NCBI RefSeq assembly: GCF_001182745.1
Contig: NZ_LN868940.1
Location: forward strand, 1-15,090
Direction of reading: 5' to 3'
Source: Nocardia farcinica
GTDB lineage: Bacteria > Actinomycetota > Actinomycetes > Mycobacteriales > Mycobacteriaceae
Length of the DNA: 15,090 bases
In this document: positions 7,032-13,162 of the stretch, piece after piece
Layout of the letters: each line of letters opens with the position of its first letter
How positions within the stretch are numbered: the stretch's first letter is position 1
Made by a program: the position numbers and the translations under genes
Notes under the pieces: generated by a model
Told to the model about the DNA's origin: nothing
The model's database searches: none
The model's input: only the letters and a program-made list of their open reading frames with translations

Positions 7032-7226
7032 TCACGCCGCCGCGCGCTGCCGCTGCTCCTGCCACGCCTGTACGTCCGTGGCCAGGTACCGATAGCGGTT
7101 GGCGACCTTGAAGCACTTCGGCCCCTTCCGCGGCTTCATCTGAGCCCAGTTCTCCAGCGTCTTCACGGAGAATCCGGTGATCTCAGCGACCTGACGTCGG
7201 GTCAACCATCGCGGTTCGGTGGACAT
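7032..7226 (-). CDS. xis: excisionase-type MerR-like DNA-binding protein
   Basis: 64 residues from an ATG at 7226, seven bases after a perfect AGGAGGT ribosome site; an upstream GTG/ATG frame to 7289 is not preferred. Residues 6-52 (RWLTRRQVAEITGFSVKTLE ... KCFKVANRYRYLATDVQAWQ) are a classic HTH_17 winged-helix excisionase domain. A basic Gln/Arg-rich tail follows. Such proteins bend attachment-site DNA and steer integrase toward excision. It sits directly upstream of the integrase. The AT-rich 7280-7310 stretch probably contains its promoter and also carries an AACACTAC element related to the AGTGT/ACACT half-sites near the repressor. The domain is firm; recombination directionality factor is by context. 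Confidence 0.82.
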   Translation of the reverse strand: MSTEPRWLTRRQVAEITGFSVKTLENWAQMKPRKGPKCFKVANRYRYLATDVQAWQEQRQRAAA

Positions 7227-7359
7227 TGGTACCTCCTGGCTCGTGCTGACGACACGTCGAACAGATCCGCGCCGGTGTGTCGCATACATACTTTAGTTGC
7301 GCATCAACACTACGCCAGCAAAAGATGCCCCTGCAAGCCCCCTCAGCCACCTGGAACCA

Positions 7360-8205
7360 CTACGAGACGGATCGGCGCCGCTCCAGCACGCCCACGATCA
7401 GCGCGCGAGCCTTCTCCCCCGTAACCGACTGCTCAGCGAGCAGCTCGAACGCCTGCGCGTACATAGCCACCTCGCGCGGCTGCGTCACCTTCAGCTCCGC
7501 GGTGATCGTCTCCACCGTCACCAGCCGGTCGTCGAACATGACGAAATTCGTAGTCTGCATCGGAATCTCAGCCGTCGCCGGGACGATACCGAGGATCAAG
7601 CGCGGCAGACTCGACACCGCCACCAGCCGGTCCATCTGCCCCGCCATCACATCCACACTGCCCACCGTCGTCCACAACGCCTGCTCAGCGATCAAGATGT
7701 GGAAGCGGCGATCCCCCCGATACAAGAACTGTTGGCGCTCCATCCGCCGCGCCACGCCCTCCTCCACGTCGTCGACGGGCAGGCGGTGGCGGGCGGCCGA
7801 GAATTCGAGCGTCGCGCGCGCATACTCCGACGTTTGCAGAATCCCCGGGATCACCTGGGTCTGGAAGATCCGCGTGTGCTTGGTCTCCTCGGCCAGCCGC
7901 ACCAGCTGGGCTTGACTACGCCCTTGCCCGCGGGCGAGCAGGCGCCGCATCTCCATGTAGGCGCCGTCGAGGTTGTGGAGGGTGGCGAGAAGGTCTTCGA
8001 TTTGGTCGAGTGCGCCAGCGTGCAGGCAGTAGGCGCGGATGTCGTCGTCGGAGGGGCGCAGCTTCCCGTACTCGATCTTGGAGACCTTGGATTCATGCCA
8101 TCCGGCGAGAGCGGCCATGCCGCGGCCGGACAGTCCTGCGCGGCGCCGCATTTCACGGAGGCGCCGTCCCAGCGCCTCGCGAGCCTCGTGCGGATTGGTG
8201 GTCAA
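7360..8205 (-). CDS. XRE HTH / DUF5753 (Scr1-family) regulator
   Basis: 281 residues from a TTG at 8205, which overlaps the TGA of the upstream DUF6879 gene. The frame is open much further upstream, but that part is Arg/Pro/His-rich antisense-like sequence and is not coding. Residues about 11-62 (LGRRLREMRRRAGLSGRGMA ... HESKVSKIEYGKLRPS) are a Cro/C1-type helix-turn-helix. Residues about 95-275 are the DUF5753 domain, with hallmarks such as RIFQTQVIPGILQTSEYARA, VARRMERQ, FHILIAEQALWTTVG and AELKVTQPREVAMYAQAFELL. This family is widespread in actinomycetes and is usually next to a small partner protein; several members act in development or antibiotic control. Here the partners are the two genes upstream. 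A likely binding target is the palindrome pair before this operon. Confidence 0.9.
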   Translation of the reverse strand: MTTNPHEAREALGRRLREMRRRAGLSGRGMAALAGWHESKVSKIEYGKLRPSDDDIRAYCLHAGALDQIEDLLATLHNLDGAYMEMRRLLARGQGRSQAQLVRLAEETKHTRIFQTQVIPGILQTSEYARATLEFSAARHRLPVDDVEEGVARRMERQQFLYRGDRRFHILIAEQALWTTVGSVDVMAGQMDRLVAVSSLPRLILGIVPATAEIPMQTTNFVMFDDRLVTVETITAELKVTQPREVAMYAQAFELLAEQSVTGEKARALIVGVLERRRSVS

Positions 8206-8717
8206 TGGCCCAGATAGTCGCGGTACGGGGTGGCGGTAGACCACAGGCGGTCGCGGATGCCGCGGCAGTAGGCGGCGATGTGCGGGTCGCTGGTGATCGC
8301 GAGCCCCGCGGGGCGGCCGTCTGAGGTGACGAGATTGAAGCCGACCCGGGTGTCGTCGAACAGCCACCAGTCGTCGGGTGGGATGTCGCCTGCGAGGTGG
8401 CGCGGGAGATAGCGGATGTCTTCGCCGGCGTCGACGTTGCTGCCGGTGATGGAGAGTAGCCAGCGGTGGTAGTCGGTGTGGGGGACGGTGACGACCCGGA
8501 CCCGGCTGACATGGACGCCGCGGCTGGTGGTTTCGCGCATGAATCGGGTCCAGGGGCGGTCGCTGTAGTCGTCTGGGTCGGGGTCGCCGTCGAGGAAGCG
8601 TCGGAAGGCTTCGGATTCGGTGGGGGTGGTGTAGCTGTCGCGGACTTCTAGATGGAAAGCCGTGTGTCGGCATTCCCGGAAAGGGTCATCGGCTTCGTCT
8701 CCGGTCAACAGCAGCAC
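8202..8717 (-). CDS. DUF6879 family protein, partner of the DUF5753 regulator
   Basis: 171 residues from a GTG at 8717, with an AGAGGAC ribosome site upstream. The N-terminus (MLLLTGDEADDPFRECRHTA) and segments RYLPRHLAGDIPPDDWWLFD and VGFNLVTSDG match the DUF6879 pattern I recall from actinomycete genes next to DUF5753 regulators. It overlaps the gene upstream by 32 bases and its stop overlaps the regulator start, so the three are one translationally coupled unit. No catalytic motif is visible; the soluble acidic/aromatic composition suggests a protein-binding role. By analogy with other DUF5753 partners it may bind or antagonise the regulator, which is inference. Confidence 0.8.
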   Translation of the reverse strand: MLLLTGDEADDPFRECRHTAFHLEVRDSYTTPTESEAFRRFLDGDPDPDDYSDRPWTRFMRETTSRGVHVSRVRVVTVPHTDYHRWLLSITGSNVDAGEDIRYLPRHLAGDIPPDDWWLFDDTRVGFNLVTSDGRPAGLAITSDPHIAAYCRGIRDRLWSTATPYRDYLGH

Positions 8718-9027
8718 CGTAGAACGTCCTCTCTAGCTTCGGCACCTCGATCGCGGTCTCGTCCGCCGCCAACGTCAGCTGTCCCAGTGTCTCAGCGTCG
8801 GTGATCGGTCGGCCGGACAGCGTGAAAGTACCGCGCCCGGTGTCGGTCATGGTCGCACCAATGTAGGTGTCGTGTTCGGCGAACCCGGGGAGGAGGTGGG
8901 GGATTTCGACGACACCGGCAGTGTCGGTGATCCAGCCTTGGACGAGGTAGGTGCCGCGGTCGGTGGCGTAGAGGGTGGGGCAGTCGCGGTCGGAGGAGCC
9001 GCCTTTGCCGAGGAAGGTGAGGAGCAT
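8686..9027 (-). CDS. hypothetical protein heading the DUF6879/DUF5753 operon
   Basis: 113 residues from an ATG at 9027, preceded by CAGGAGAA at good spacing. The N-terminal half begins MLLTFLGKGGSSDRDCPTLY and continues into a segment resembling a small beta-rich protein (TYLVQGWITDTAGVVEIPHL); the C-terminal half ends TAIEVPKLERTFYGAAVDRR. Short proteins of this pattern are, from memory, commonly found directly before DUF6879 genes in actinomycetes, but I know no function. It overlaps DUF6879 by 32 bases. Transcription would start from the promoter at 9107-9136. Confidence 0.78.
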   Translation of the reverse strand: MLLTFLGKGGSSDRDCPTLYATDRGTYLVQGWITDTAGVVEIPHLLPGFAEHDTYIGATMTDTGRGTFTLSGRPITDAETLGQLTLAADETAIEVPKLERTFYGAAVDRRRSR

Positions 9028-9091
9028 GTTTGTTCTCCTGGAGGGGTGGGGGTGGGTTTGCGGACCGTGTTATTCCATCACCAGGGTTGTC

Positions 9092-9136
9092 GCAAGTTCT
9101 TGCTAGATTGTCTCGAAGTGGTGCAAGTTTTTGCAA
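9092..9136 (-). promoter_or_regulatory. promoter flanked by two 12-bp palindromes
   Basis: GCAAGTTCTTGC (9092-9103) and GCAAGTTTTTGC (9123-9134) are near-identical palindromes whose centres are 31 bp apart, close to three helical turns. Leftward, TTGCAA (9136-9131), an 18-base spacer and GACAAT (9112-9107) form a promoter. One palindrome overlaps the -35 and the other the expected start. This is a typical geometry for cooperative repression, most simply by the DUF5753 regulator of this operon. Confidence 0.6.
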
Positions 9137-9178
9137 GATCCTGGTGTGCTGGTGCACGCGCTCCCTAACCTCGCAGGT

Positions 9179-9268
9179 GGGGCGCCCGAGGTCAGCAGGT
9201 CAGGCATCCACTGTGGAGGGCCGGCTTTCGCTGTTCCACAGCCTCGGGCGTCCCTCTTTCTTTGTTCT
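9179..9268 (+). ncRNA. large structured RNA element or attenuator before the winged-helix gene
   Basis: Bases 9179-9191 pair with 9242-9254 (13 bp with one G-U). CTGTGGA (9211-9217) pairs perfectly with TCCACAG (9235-9241), which abuts the outer 3' arm so the helices can stack. A pyrimidine/T-rich tract (TCTTTCTTTGTTCT, 9255-9268) follows on the plus strand, as in an intrinsic terminator. No gene transcribed rightward lies to the left, so this would be a small RNA or a regulated leader for the gene at 9294. No promoter was identified with confidence. Confidence 0.4.
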
Positions 9269-9293
9269 CTACACGTGAATCCAGGTGGTGGGC

Positions 9294-9560
9294 GTGCACA
9301 TCAACGAGGCGCGCGTCATGGCGGTCCTGCACTCGGTCGGTCCATTGAGTGTGCGGGAGATTGCCGAGAAGACGCGGTTGAGCGTATCGACGGTGCGGAG
9401 GTCGGTGCAGGCGTTGACCTGCCGAGGGTTGACGGCTGCCGCACCGGCGGAGGTGCCGCGGGCGTGGCAGGTCACTCGCCGCGGCCGGGGCTGGGCTGAG
9501 ACCCGACGTGGCCGTGCCGTGTTGGATGTGCCGCCGATACAGACGGGAGTTGCGTCATGA
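9294..9560 (+). CDS. small winged-helix DNA-binding protein
   Basis: 88 residues from the GTG at 9294, chosen because AGGTGG lies five bases upstream. In-frame GTGs at 9285 and 9288 have no ribosome site, and an ATG at 9318 is also possible. Residues about 9-50 (MAVLHSVGPLSVREIAEKTR ... VSTVRRSVQALTCRGL) form a MarR/IclR-like winged helix, with a wing around RAWQVTRRGRGW. The tail is short. It is the first of three small genes joined by 4-base overlaps, ending in a strong terminator. It probably regulates transcription or replication of the element, but no specific family was recognised. Confidence 0.72.
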   Translation: MHINEARVMAVLHSVGPLSVREIAEKTRLSVSTVRRSVQALTCRGLTAAAPAEVPRAWQVTRRGRGWAETRRGRAVLDVPPIQTGVAS

Positions 9561-9757
9561 GTTGGGACGCCGCGCTTTTGGACAGGATCGCTTGCGGTAA
9601 CGGCTTGTGGGCGGCGACGAGTGTTGCTGCTGCTCATCATGCGATGCAGGTGCACCTGGATTGCGTGGTGGGTGAGTGCCGGGCAAAGACGGCCGCGCAT
9701 CGCCTCCTCGTGGAGGAGGGGCTGTTGGTGCCGGATTCGGGGCGGGTCCGGTCGTGA
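9557..9757 (+). CDS. 66-residue hypothetical protein
   Basis: The ATG at 9557 overlaps the previous stop (ATGA), and the stop overlaps the next GTG. Residues about 27-63 (HHAMQVHLDCVVGECRAKTA ... LVEEGLLVPDSGR) resemble a short segment, seen in actinophage and mycobacterial small proteins, with two Cys, nearby His and a C-terminal VPDSGR. Cys36, Cys41 and His residues 27, 28 and 33 could bind a metal, though the spacing does not match a standard zinc finger. No function is assignable. Confidence 0.65.
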   Translation: MSWDAALLDRIACGNGLWAATSVAAAHHAMQVHLDCVVGECRAKTAAHRLLVEEGLLVPDSGRVRS

Positions 9758-10023
9758 GCGAGGAGCCGGGGGTCTCGATTCAGCTCGCGGATGGTTCGTG
9801 GGGTGTGGTCGACGAGTACGGGTGGATCGATGAAGAGAGCCCGGACGGTTCGCTGCCGGATCGGATTTATGAGCGGCTTCGGCATCCGTTGCAGGTGGTT
9901 GGCGGTCGACGCGATCGGGAAGGGGGTGAACGAGTGGTAGAGGTGCTTGGTCCCGGCCCTGACGGGTCGGCGAACGACAACTGGAACGAGCCCGCGAACG
10001 CCGCGGACGACGGTCAGGACTGA
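9754..10023 (+). CDS. 89-residue acidic hypothetical protein
   Basis: The GTG at 9754 overlaps the preceding TGA (GTGA), making it a better start than the longer frame from 9676, which lies inside the upstream gene. The protein starts MSEEPGVSIQLADGSWGVVD, contains DEYGWIDEESPDGSLPDRIY, and ends in a low-complexity Asn/Ala/Asp tail. It is strongly acidic. It is the last gene of the three-gene rightward unit and its stop lies 14 bases before the terminator stem. No family recognised. Confidence 0.65.
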   Translation: MSEEPGVSIQLADGSWGVVDEYGWIDEESPDGSLPDRIYERLRHPLQVVGGRRDREGGERVVEVLGPGPDGSANDNWNEPANAADDGQD

Positions 10024-10030
10024 CCGGTCA

Positions 10031-10087
10031 AAACAAGGTGAAGCGCCCGACCCTGCGGCTATCAGGGTCGGGCGCTTCACTTTGATT
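10031..10087. terminator. strong bidirectional intrinsic terminator
   Basis: A perfect 18-bp stem (10038-10055 with 10063-10080) has a 7-base loop and can extend by A-T/G-T pairs. On the plus strand it is followed by TTTGATT; on the minus strand by CTTGTTTTG. It separates the convergent genes at 9754 and 10077; the stop codon of the latter lies in the stem. Confidence 0.9.
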
Positions 10088-10415
10088 CTGGCTCGACACG
10101 CTCACGGAGCGCGTACGAGGGGACGAGTTGTTGCCGAAGTCGCAGCGGGCGGCCGTCGGCGTAGTGGACGTCGAAGTTGACCAGACCCATCCAGTCGCCT
10201 TTGGCGGTGGGGATCCAGCCGTGGAGGAGTCCGGGGACTTCGCCGGACATGTCGATGCCGGCGGTGTTGTTGCGGATGGGTAGGCCGGGGTTGCGGACCA
10301 TGATGGCGTCGAGGCGTACCCATACGAGTTTGGGGCGTTCGCGGTGGCCCCAGAGGTCGTTGGTGACGGCCGGTTCCCACCCTTCTACATGCCCCGTCTC
10401 TGGTCTCGAACGCAT
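10077..10415 (-). CDS. hypothetical protein with an SOS-type promoter
   Basis: 112 residues from an ATG at 10415. That ATG lies inside the LexA box and within a base or two of the expected transcription start, so the mRNA is probably leaderless. The protein contains WGHRERPKLVWVRLDAIMVR, then NTAGIDMSGEVPGLLHGW and GDWMGLVNFDVHYADGRPLR, and ends ALRERVEPESK. It looks like one small mixed alpha/beta domain without membrane segments, cysteines or a known catalytic motif. I do not recognise a characterised family; I have an impression of similar uncharacterised proteins in Nocardia-like genomes. It is flanked by a terminator and its own promoter, so it appears to be a single-gene, damage-inducible unit. 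Confidence 0.75.
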   Translation of the reverse strand: MRSRPETGHVEGWEPAVTNDLWGHRERPKLVWVRLDAIMVRNPGLPIRNNTAGIDMSGEVPGLLHGWIPTAKGDWMGLVNFDVHYADGRPLRLRQQLVPSYALRERVEPESK

Positions 10416-10450
10416 GTTCGAGATGCTACCGCGCGCCAGCTATCAGTCAA
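10406..10450 (-). promoter_or_regulatory. LexA/SOS box overlapping a leaderless promoter
   Basis: TCGAACGCATGTTCGA (10406-10421) fits the actinobacterial LexA consensus TCGAAC-N4-GTTCGA exactly and extends one more base pair on each side. Leftward, TTGACT (10450-10445), a 16-base spacer and TAGCAT (10428-10423) form a good promoter with a predicted start near 10416, at the ATG (10415). LexA bound here would cover the start site. Confidence 0.85.
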
Positions 10451-10467
10451 CCAATATCGACATCCGC

Positions 10468-10868
10468 TTACAGAACGAGCGACCCGGCGTGGGCGATCTC
10501 CAGCAGCACGTCCGCGTGGCAGGGGATTCGGTTGCCGTGCTCGTCCTCTAGCGGGCACCAGCAGGCCAGGTCACGCCCACCCAACTCGGCGCGGACATGG
10601 GCGAGCGGTTCGCCGCGGCCGAGGTTCTCCAGGTCGAGGCATCTCGGCGTCGTCCGTGCCGGTGCAGAAGAAGGTTCGCTGCCCCGTTGTCTTGTGCAGG
10701 CGGCCTTCGTACTCCCAGTCAGCGGCGACGCCGGGGACACGGATTTGAGTTTGTCCGACGACGAATGGGTTGCCCCATTTCGTGCCCCGCCCGACGTAGA
10801 CGGGCGCCCTCCGGCATCTTCCAGCCCTTCGTGCGCTTCCGCTGGATGCGCTTCGGGCTACCGTTCAC
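10468..10868 (-). pseudogene. DUF4326 protein gene, broken by two frameshifts
   Basis: Three frames hold consecutive parts of one DUF4326 protein. From a GTG at 10868 (overlapping the redoxin TGA) the first reads PKRIQRKRTKGWKMPEGA. The second, after a one-base shift at the GGG run 10802-10804, reads VYVGRGTKWGNPFVVG ... WEYEGRLHKTTGQRTFFCTG. The third, after a shift near 10641-10645, reads LDLENLGRGEPLAHVRAELG then GRDLACWCPL ... CHADVLLEIAHAG. The motifs KWGNPF, DLACWCPL and CHADVLL are diagnostic. The span is 401 nt, not divisible by three. DUF4326 proteins are common in phages and actinobacteria with unproven function. It is either decayed or affected by sequence errors. Confidence 0.8.
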
Positions 10869-11176
10869 GCCGCGTCCTCCCCCATCAGATACTTCTCAGC
10901 TGCCCGCTCCAACGCCGTGATGTCGGGCGCGGTGTGGAAGGTTGAGGCGAGTTGCTTCAACTCGTTGTTGCGGAACCCGCCGCCGAAGTGGATGTCTCCG
11001 GCGACGACGACGGGGACGGCCTGGTAGCCGAGCATCCGCACCGTGTCGTAGGCGGCAGGGTCGGTGGTGATGTCCCGGTAGGTGTAGGGGACACCCAGGG
11101 CGTCGAGCCGCTTCGTGGTCATCGCGCAGCCGGGGCACGCGGGCTTGCCGTACACGGTGATCTTTGGGGCGGTCAT
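10865..11176 (-). CDS. glutaredoxin-like NrdH-type redoxin
   Basis: 103 residues from an ATG at 11176, overlapping the upstream stop (ATGA). The thioredoxin-fold signature is complete: KITVYGKPACPGC with active-site CPGC (C14, C17), the cis-proline region QAVPVVV, then a glycine-rich segment (DIHFGGGFRNNELKQLAS) close to the GFRPDKL region of NrdH. NrdH proteins donate electrons to class Ib ribonucleotide reductase, and phages often carry them to support nucleotide supply. The active site here is glutaredoxin-like rather than the CxQC of typical NrdH, so the physiological reductant is uncertain. No ribonucleotide reductase gene is in the window. Confidence 0.87.
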   Translation of the reverse strand: MTAPKITVYGKPACPGCAMTTKRLDALGVPYTYRDITTDPAAYDTVRMLGYQAVPVVVAGDIHFGGGFRNNELKQLASTFHTAPDITALERAAEKYLMGEDAA

Positions 11177-11598
11177 TCGGTCTCCTCGATGTCGGTGACA
11201 AGTGCGCGCTGCACGTCAGCGACAGCGCGTTTCCACCCGCACGACACCAGGTCGTCGGCGGGATGAACCTCACAGCGTGGGTGGCCGGACAAGGCGGTGC
11301 GTGCGCGGTCGATGACCGCCTCCAGTGCTGCTGTTCGGGCGCTGGCTGCCTCGGCCTCATCGAGCGCGTCGAGCAGCACCGGCAGGTGGTTGAGCACCCC
11401 GGCGATCAGGGCCGCGTCGGCGGACCGCATGTTCGACGCGACCCGCTCCCGCCACCCGTCCTTGCCGGGGGTGAGGCGGTGCAGGGACTGCATGTTCGCG
11501 AAGACGCCGGTGTCGGAGGCCACGGTGAACGGGCCCGGGGTGGCCGCGGCCAGGAGCTGGCGGAGGTCGGTGGTCAGGTCGCGGATCTGCGCGCTCAT
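11173..11598 (-). CDS. Ea22-like mosaic phage protein, short paralogue
   Basis: 141 residues from the ATG at 11598, which overlaps the stop of the preceding frame; an upstream ATG adding 27 residues reads antisense-like sequence. The N-terminal 80 residues (MSAQIRDLTTDLRQLLAAAT ... VASDTGVFANMQSLHRL) match the Ea22/ead-type layout: an ATPGPF motif, ADAALIAG and a leucine/alanine-rich helix (LPVLLDALDEAEAASARTAA). The C-terminal 45 residues (HPRCEVHPADDLVSCGWKRA) differ from the paralogue. The N-terminus is almost identical to the gene ending at 12689, showing a recent duplication. Function is unknown; Ea22-like proteins are accessory early phage products. Confidence 0.75.
   Translation of the reverse strand: MSAQIRDLTTDLRQLLAAATPGPFTVASDTGVFANMQSLHRLTPGKDGWRERVASNMRSADAALIAGVLNHLPVLLDALDEAEAASARTAALEAVIDRARTALSGHPRCEVHPADDLVSCGWKRAVADVQRALVTDIEETE
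11357..11598. repeat. direct repeat copy A (5' part of short Ea22-like gene)
   Basis: About 240 bases match 12448-12689 with roughly ten mismatches, all in the half distal to the start codons. The stretch nearest the start codons (about 11475-11598) is identical to its counterpart. Offset between copies is 1091 bp. This indicates recent duplication or gene conversion. Confidence 0.88.
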
Positions 11599-11761
11599 CT
11601 GTCGGCCACCGCCTCGGTGTCGGTGTCGCAGTTCGGGCACGTGCCGTCCGCGTCTCGGGTGCCGGTGCACCGCTCGCACACGACCGCGGGGCGAGGTCGA
11701 AGACCTCGCAGGCGCAGCCCTCGCCGGTCCAGTGGTGGCACAGCTCGGCAGCGCACCTCAT
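11595..11761 (-). pseudogene. hidden Cys-rich zinc-ribbon-like small gene with one lost base
   Basis: An ATG at 11761 overlaps the expected stop of the larger gene upstream (ATGA). It reads MRCAAELCHHWTGEGCACEV then FDLAP. After one missing base in the GGGG run at 11688-11691 (plus strand), the adjacent frame continues AVVCERCTGTRDADGTCPNC then DTDTEAVADR to the TGA at 11597-11595. The restored length is 168 nt, 55 residues, with eight cysteines. CERC and CPNC, seven residues apart, look like half of a zinc ribbon; C3, C8, C16 and C18 could supply another site. As written, the second half is fused to the preceding gene's frame. Confidence 0.55.
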
Positions 11762-12689
11762 CGCCCGCCCTCCTGCTCGGCGTCCACAGGACGATGACGG
11801 GGAGGCTGATCTCACTCGACTGGCTGCGGAGCGGGGTGCCGAACTCCTCCCAGCAGAACGGCGCTCGCGCCCTGGAGTTGACACACTTGTACCACGCCAG
11901 GGAGCGTCCCGCGTCGACGCCGATCTCGCGGACGATCGAGCCGACCGGCAGCGCGTCCAACTCTTCGGGGTCGGTGATCTCGCGGGCGGGTGGACGCCAG
12001 CCAGCGGCGCGCAAGTCCCGCTCGATGTGGACGGCCACTGTGACCGGGGCGGGTAGGCCCTGGCTGAGGTCCCAGTCGGTGAAGAGATCAGCCAGCGATT
12101 GATCGATGGCGCGGTGGAGCACTCGGGGCAGGGCGGCTGGGGTGTCGCGGTCACTCGCCATCGCGGGCTCGCCATCGCGGGCCTCCGCGGTGGGGATGTG
12201 CAGGACCCGCACCGGCATGGCGAGGTCGTAGGTGCCCACCATCCCGGTGGCGGTGATCCACTCGGAGTGGTAGCCGTCGCCGTCGGTGACGCCGGGGTCG
12301 AAGTCCGCGACCTTCAAGGCGGGCACGCCGTCGTCGTCGACGATCTGGGACCCGGGCGGGAGGGCGTCGACGACGCCCAGGCGGTGCTGAATGGTGCGGG
12401 GCTGCTGCGTCTCCAGCTCGGCCGCGCGGGCGCTGGCCTCCTCGGCCTCATCGAGAGCGTCGAGCAGCACAGGCAAGGCGTTGAGCACCCCACCGATCAG
12501 GGCCGCGTCGGCGGACCGCATGTTCGACGCGACCCGCTCGCGCCACCCGTCCTTGCCGGGAGCGAGGCGGTGCAGGGACTGCATGTTCGCGAAGACGCCG
12601 GTGTCGGAGGCCACGGTGAACGGGCCCGGGGTGGCCGCGGCCAGGAGCTGGCGGAGGTCGGTGGTCAGGTCGCGGATCTGCGCGCTCAT
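11595..12689 (-). CDS. Ea22-like mosaic phage protein, long paralogue, 3' end fused by a frameshift
   Basis: As written the frame encodes 364 residues from an ATG at 12689. Residues 1-95 are the Ea22-like domain plus coiled helix (LPVLLDALDEAEEASARAAE). Residues about 106-166 and 244-304 are two copies of a related domain (DALPPGSQIVDDDG ... PVRVLHIP and DALPVGSIVREIG ... LPVIVLWTP), separated by a helical linker. After WTP (304) the composition changes abruptly. Compared with the partial gene at the right edge, one base of a GGG run is missing at 11779-11780. Restoring it gives the ending WTPEQEGGR and a stop at 11760-11758, 310 residues in total. The last 60 residues as read are therefore not native. 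Function unknown. Confidence 0.72.
   Translation of the reverse strand: MSAQIRDLTTDLRQLLAAATPGPFTVASDTGVFANMQSLHRLAPGKDGWRERVASNMRSADAALIGGVLNALPVLLDALDEAEEASARAAELETQQPRTIQHRLGVVDALPPGSQIVDDDGVPALKVADFDPGVTDGDGYHSEWITATGMVGTYDLAMPVRVLHIPTAEARDGEPAMASDRDTPAALPRVLHRAIDQSLADLFTDWDLSQGLPAPVTVAVHIERDLRAAGWRPPAREITDPEELDALPVGSIVREIGVDAGRSLAWYKCVNSRARAPFCWEEFGTPLRSQSSEISLPVIVLWTPSRRAGDEVRCRAVPPLDRRGLRLRGLRPRPAVVCERCTGTRDADGTCPNCDTDTEAVADR
12448..12689. repeat. direct repeat copy B (5' part of long Ea22-like gene)
   Basis: Partner of the repeat at 11357-11598, same orientation. Recombination between the copies would remove 1091 bp and fuse the long gene's start to the short gene's tail without changing the frame. 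Confidence 0.88.
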
Positions 12690-13162
12690 CAGTCGGCCTC
12701 CTGCACTGTGCACAGCAGGTGACGCATGCCGCGCGGAAGATCCGACCTGCCCACAGATTCGATCGCCTCGGCGCAGGTCATCAGCTGGCGGTGATCGCCG
12801 TGGACGAACCGGCGGCCCTCGGCCTCGGTGACGATCAGGTAGCCGATCGGCTCCCGCTGTGCCTCCAGCTCGGCGACGCGGGCGCGCAGCTGTCCGTTGA
12901 CGTCGAGGTGCCGGATCCGTGCAGCGTTCGCCTCAGACAGCGCCGCCTCCAGCTCGGCCGCGCGGGCGCGGGCTTCCTCGGCCTCATCGAGAGCGTCGAG
13001 CAGCACAGGAAAGTTGTTGCCAGCCCACACCAGCAGGTCGGTGGTGGGTGCGGCGTCCCCCTCCGAGGACAGGACAACGCGACGTTCACCGCTGTCGAGG
13101 ACCGCGGCGTAGAGGCGGGCGTAGAGGCGGCGTCCCTCGGCGGTCAGCTGACGGATCTTCAT
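12689..13162 (-). CDS. coiled-coil mosaic phage protein
   Basis: 157 residues from an ATG at 13162, overlapping the DUF6745 stop (ATGA); its own stop shares a base with the next ATG. The N-terminus (MKIRQLTAEGRRLYARLYAA) is distinct. Residues about 51-108 are a long charged coiled coil (FPVLLDALDEAEEARARAAE ... LRARVAELEAQRE) whose first part is nearly identical at DNA level to the Ea22-like genes downstream. The C-terminal 50 residues (EPIGYLIVTEAEGRRFVHGD ... LMTCAEAIESVGRSD) form a separate small domain. It shares the helical module while both ends differ, a clear case of modular exchange. Function unknown. Confidence 0.75.
   Translation of the reverse strand: MKIRQLTAEGRRLYARLYAAVLDSGERRVVLSSEGDAAPTTDLLVWAGNNFPVLLDALDEAEEARARAAELEAALSEANAARIRHLDVNGQLRARVAELEAQREPIGYLIVTEAEGRRFVHGDHRQLMTCAEAIESVGRSDLPRGMRHLLCTVQEAD

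Noticed and set aside
5639..7111. Plus-strand 490-residue Arg/Gln-rich frame
   Set aside because: Antisense shadow of the integrase.
8206..8673. 156-residue N-terminal extension of the DUF5753 regulator
   Set aside because: Arg/Pro/His-rich antisense-type sequence lying out of frame over DUF6879; the TTG at 8205 fits the family length and the overlap.
9030..9278. Plus-strand frame across the palindrome promoter
   Set aside because: It covers regulatory and hairpin sequence and lacks coding character.
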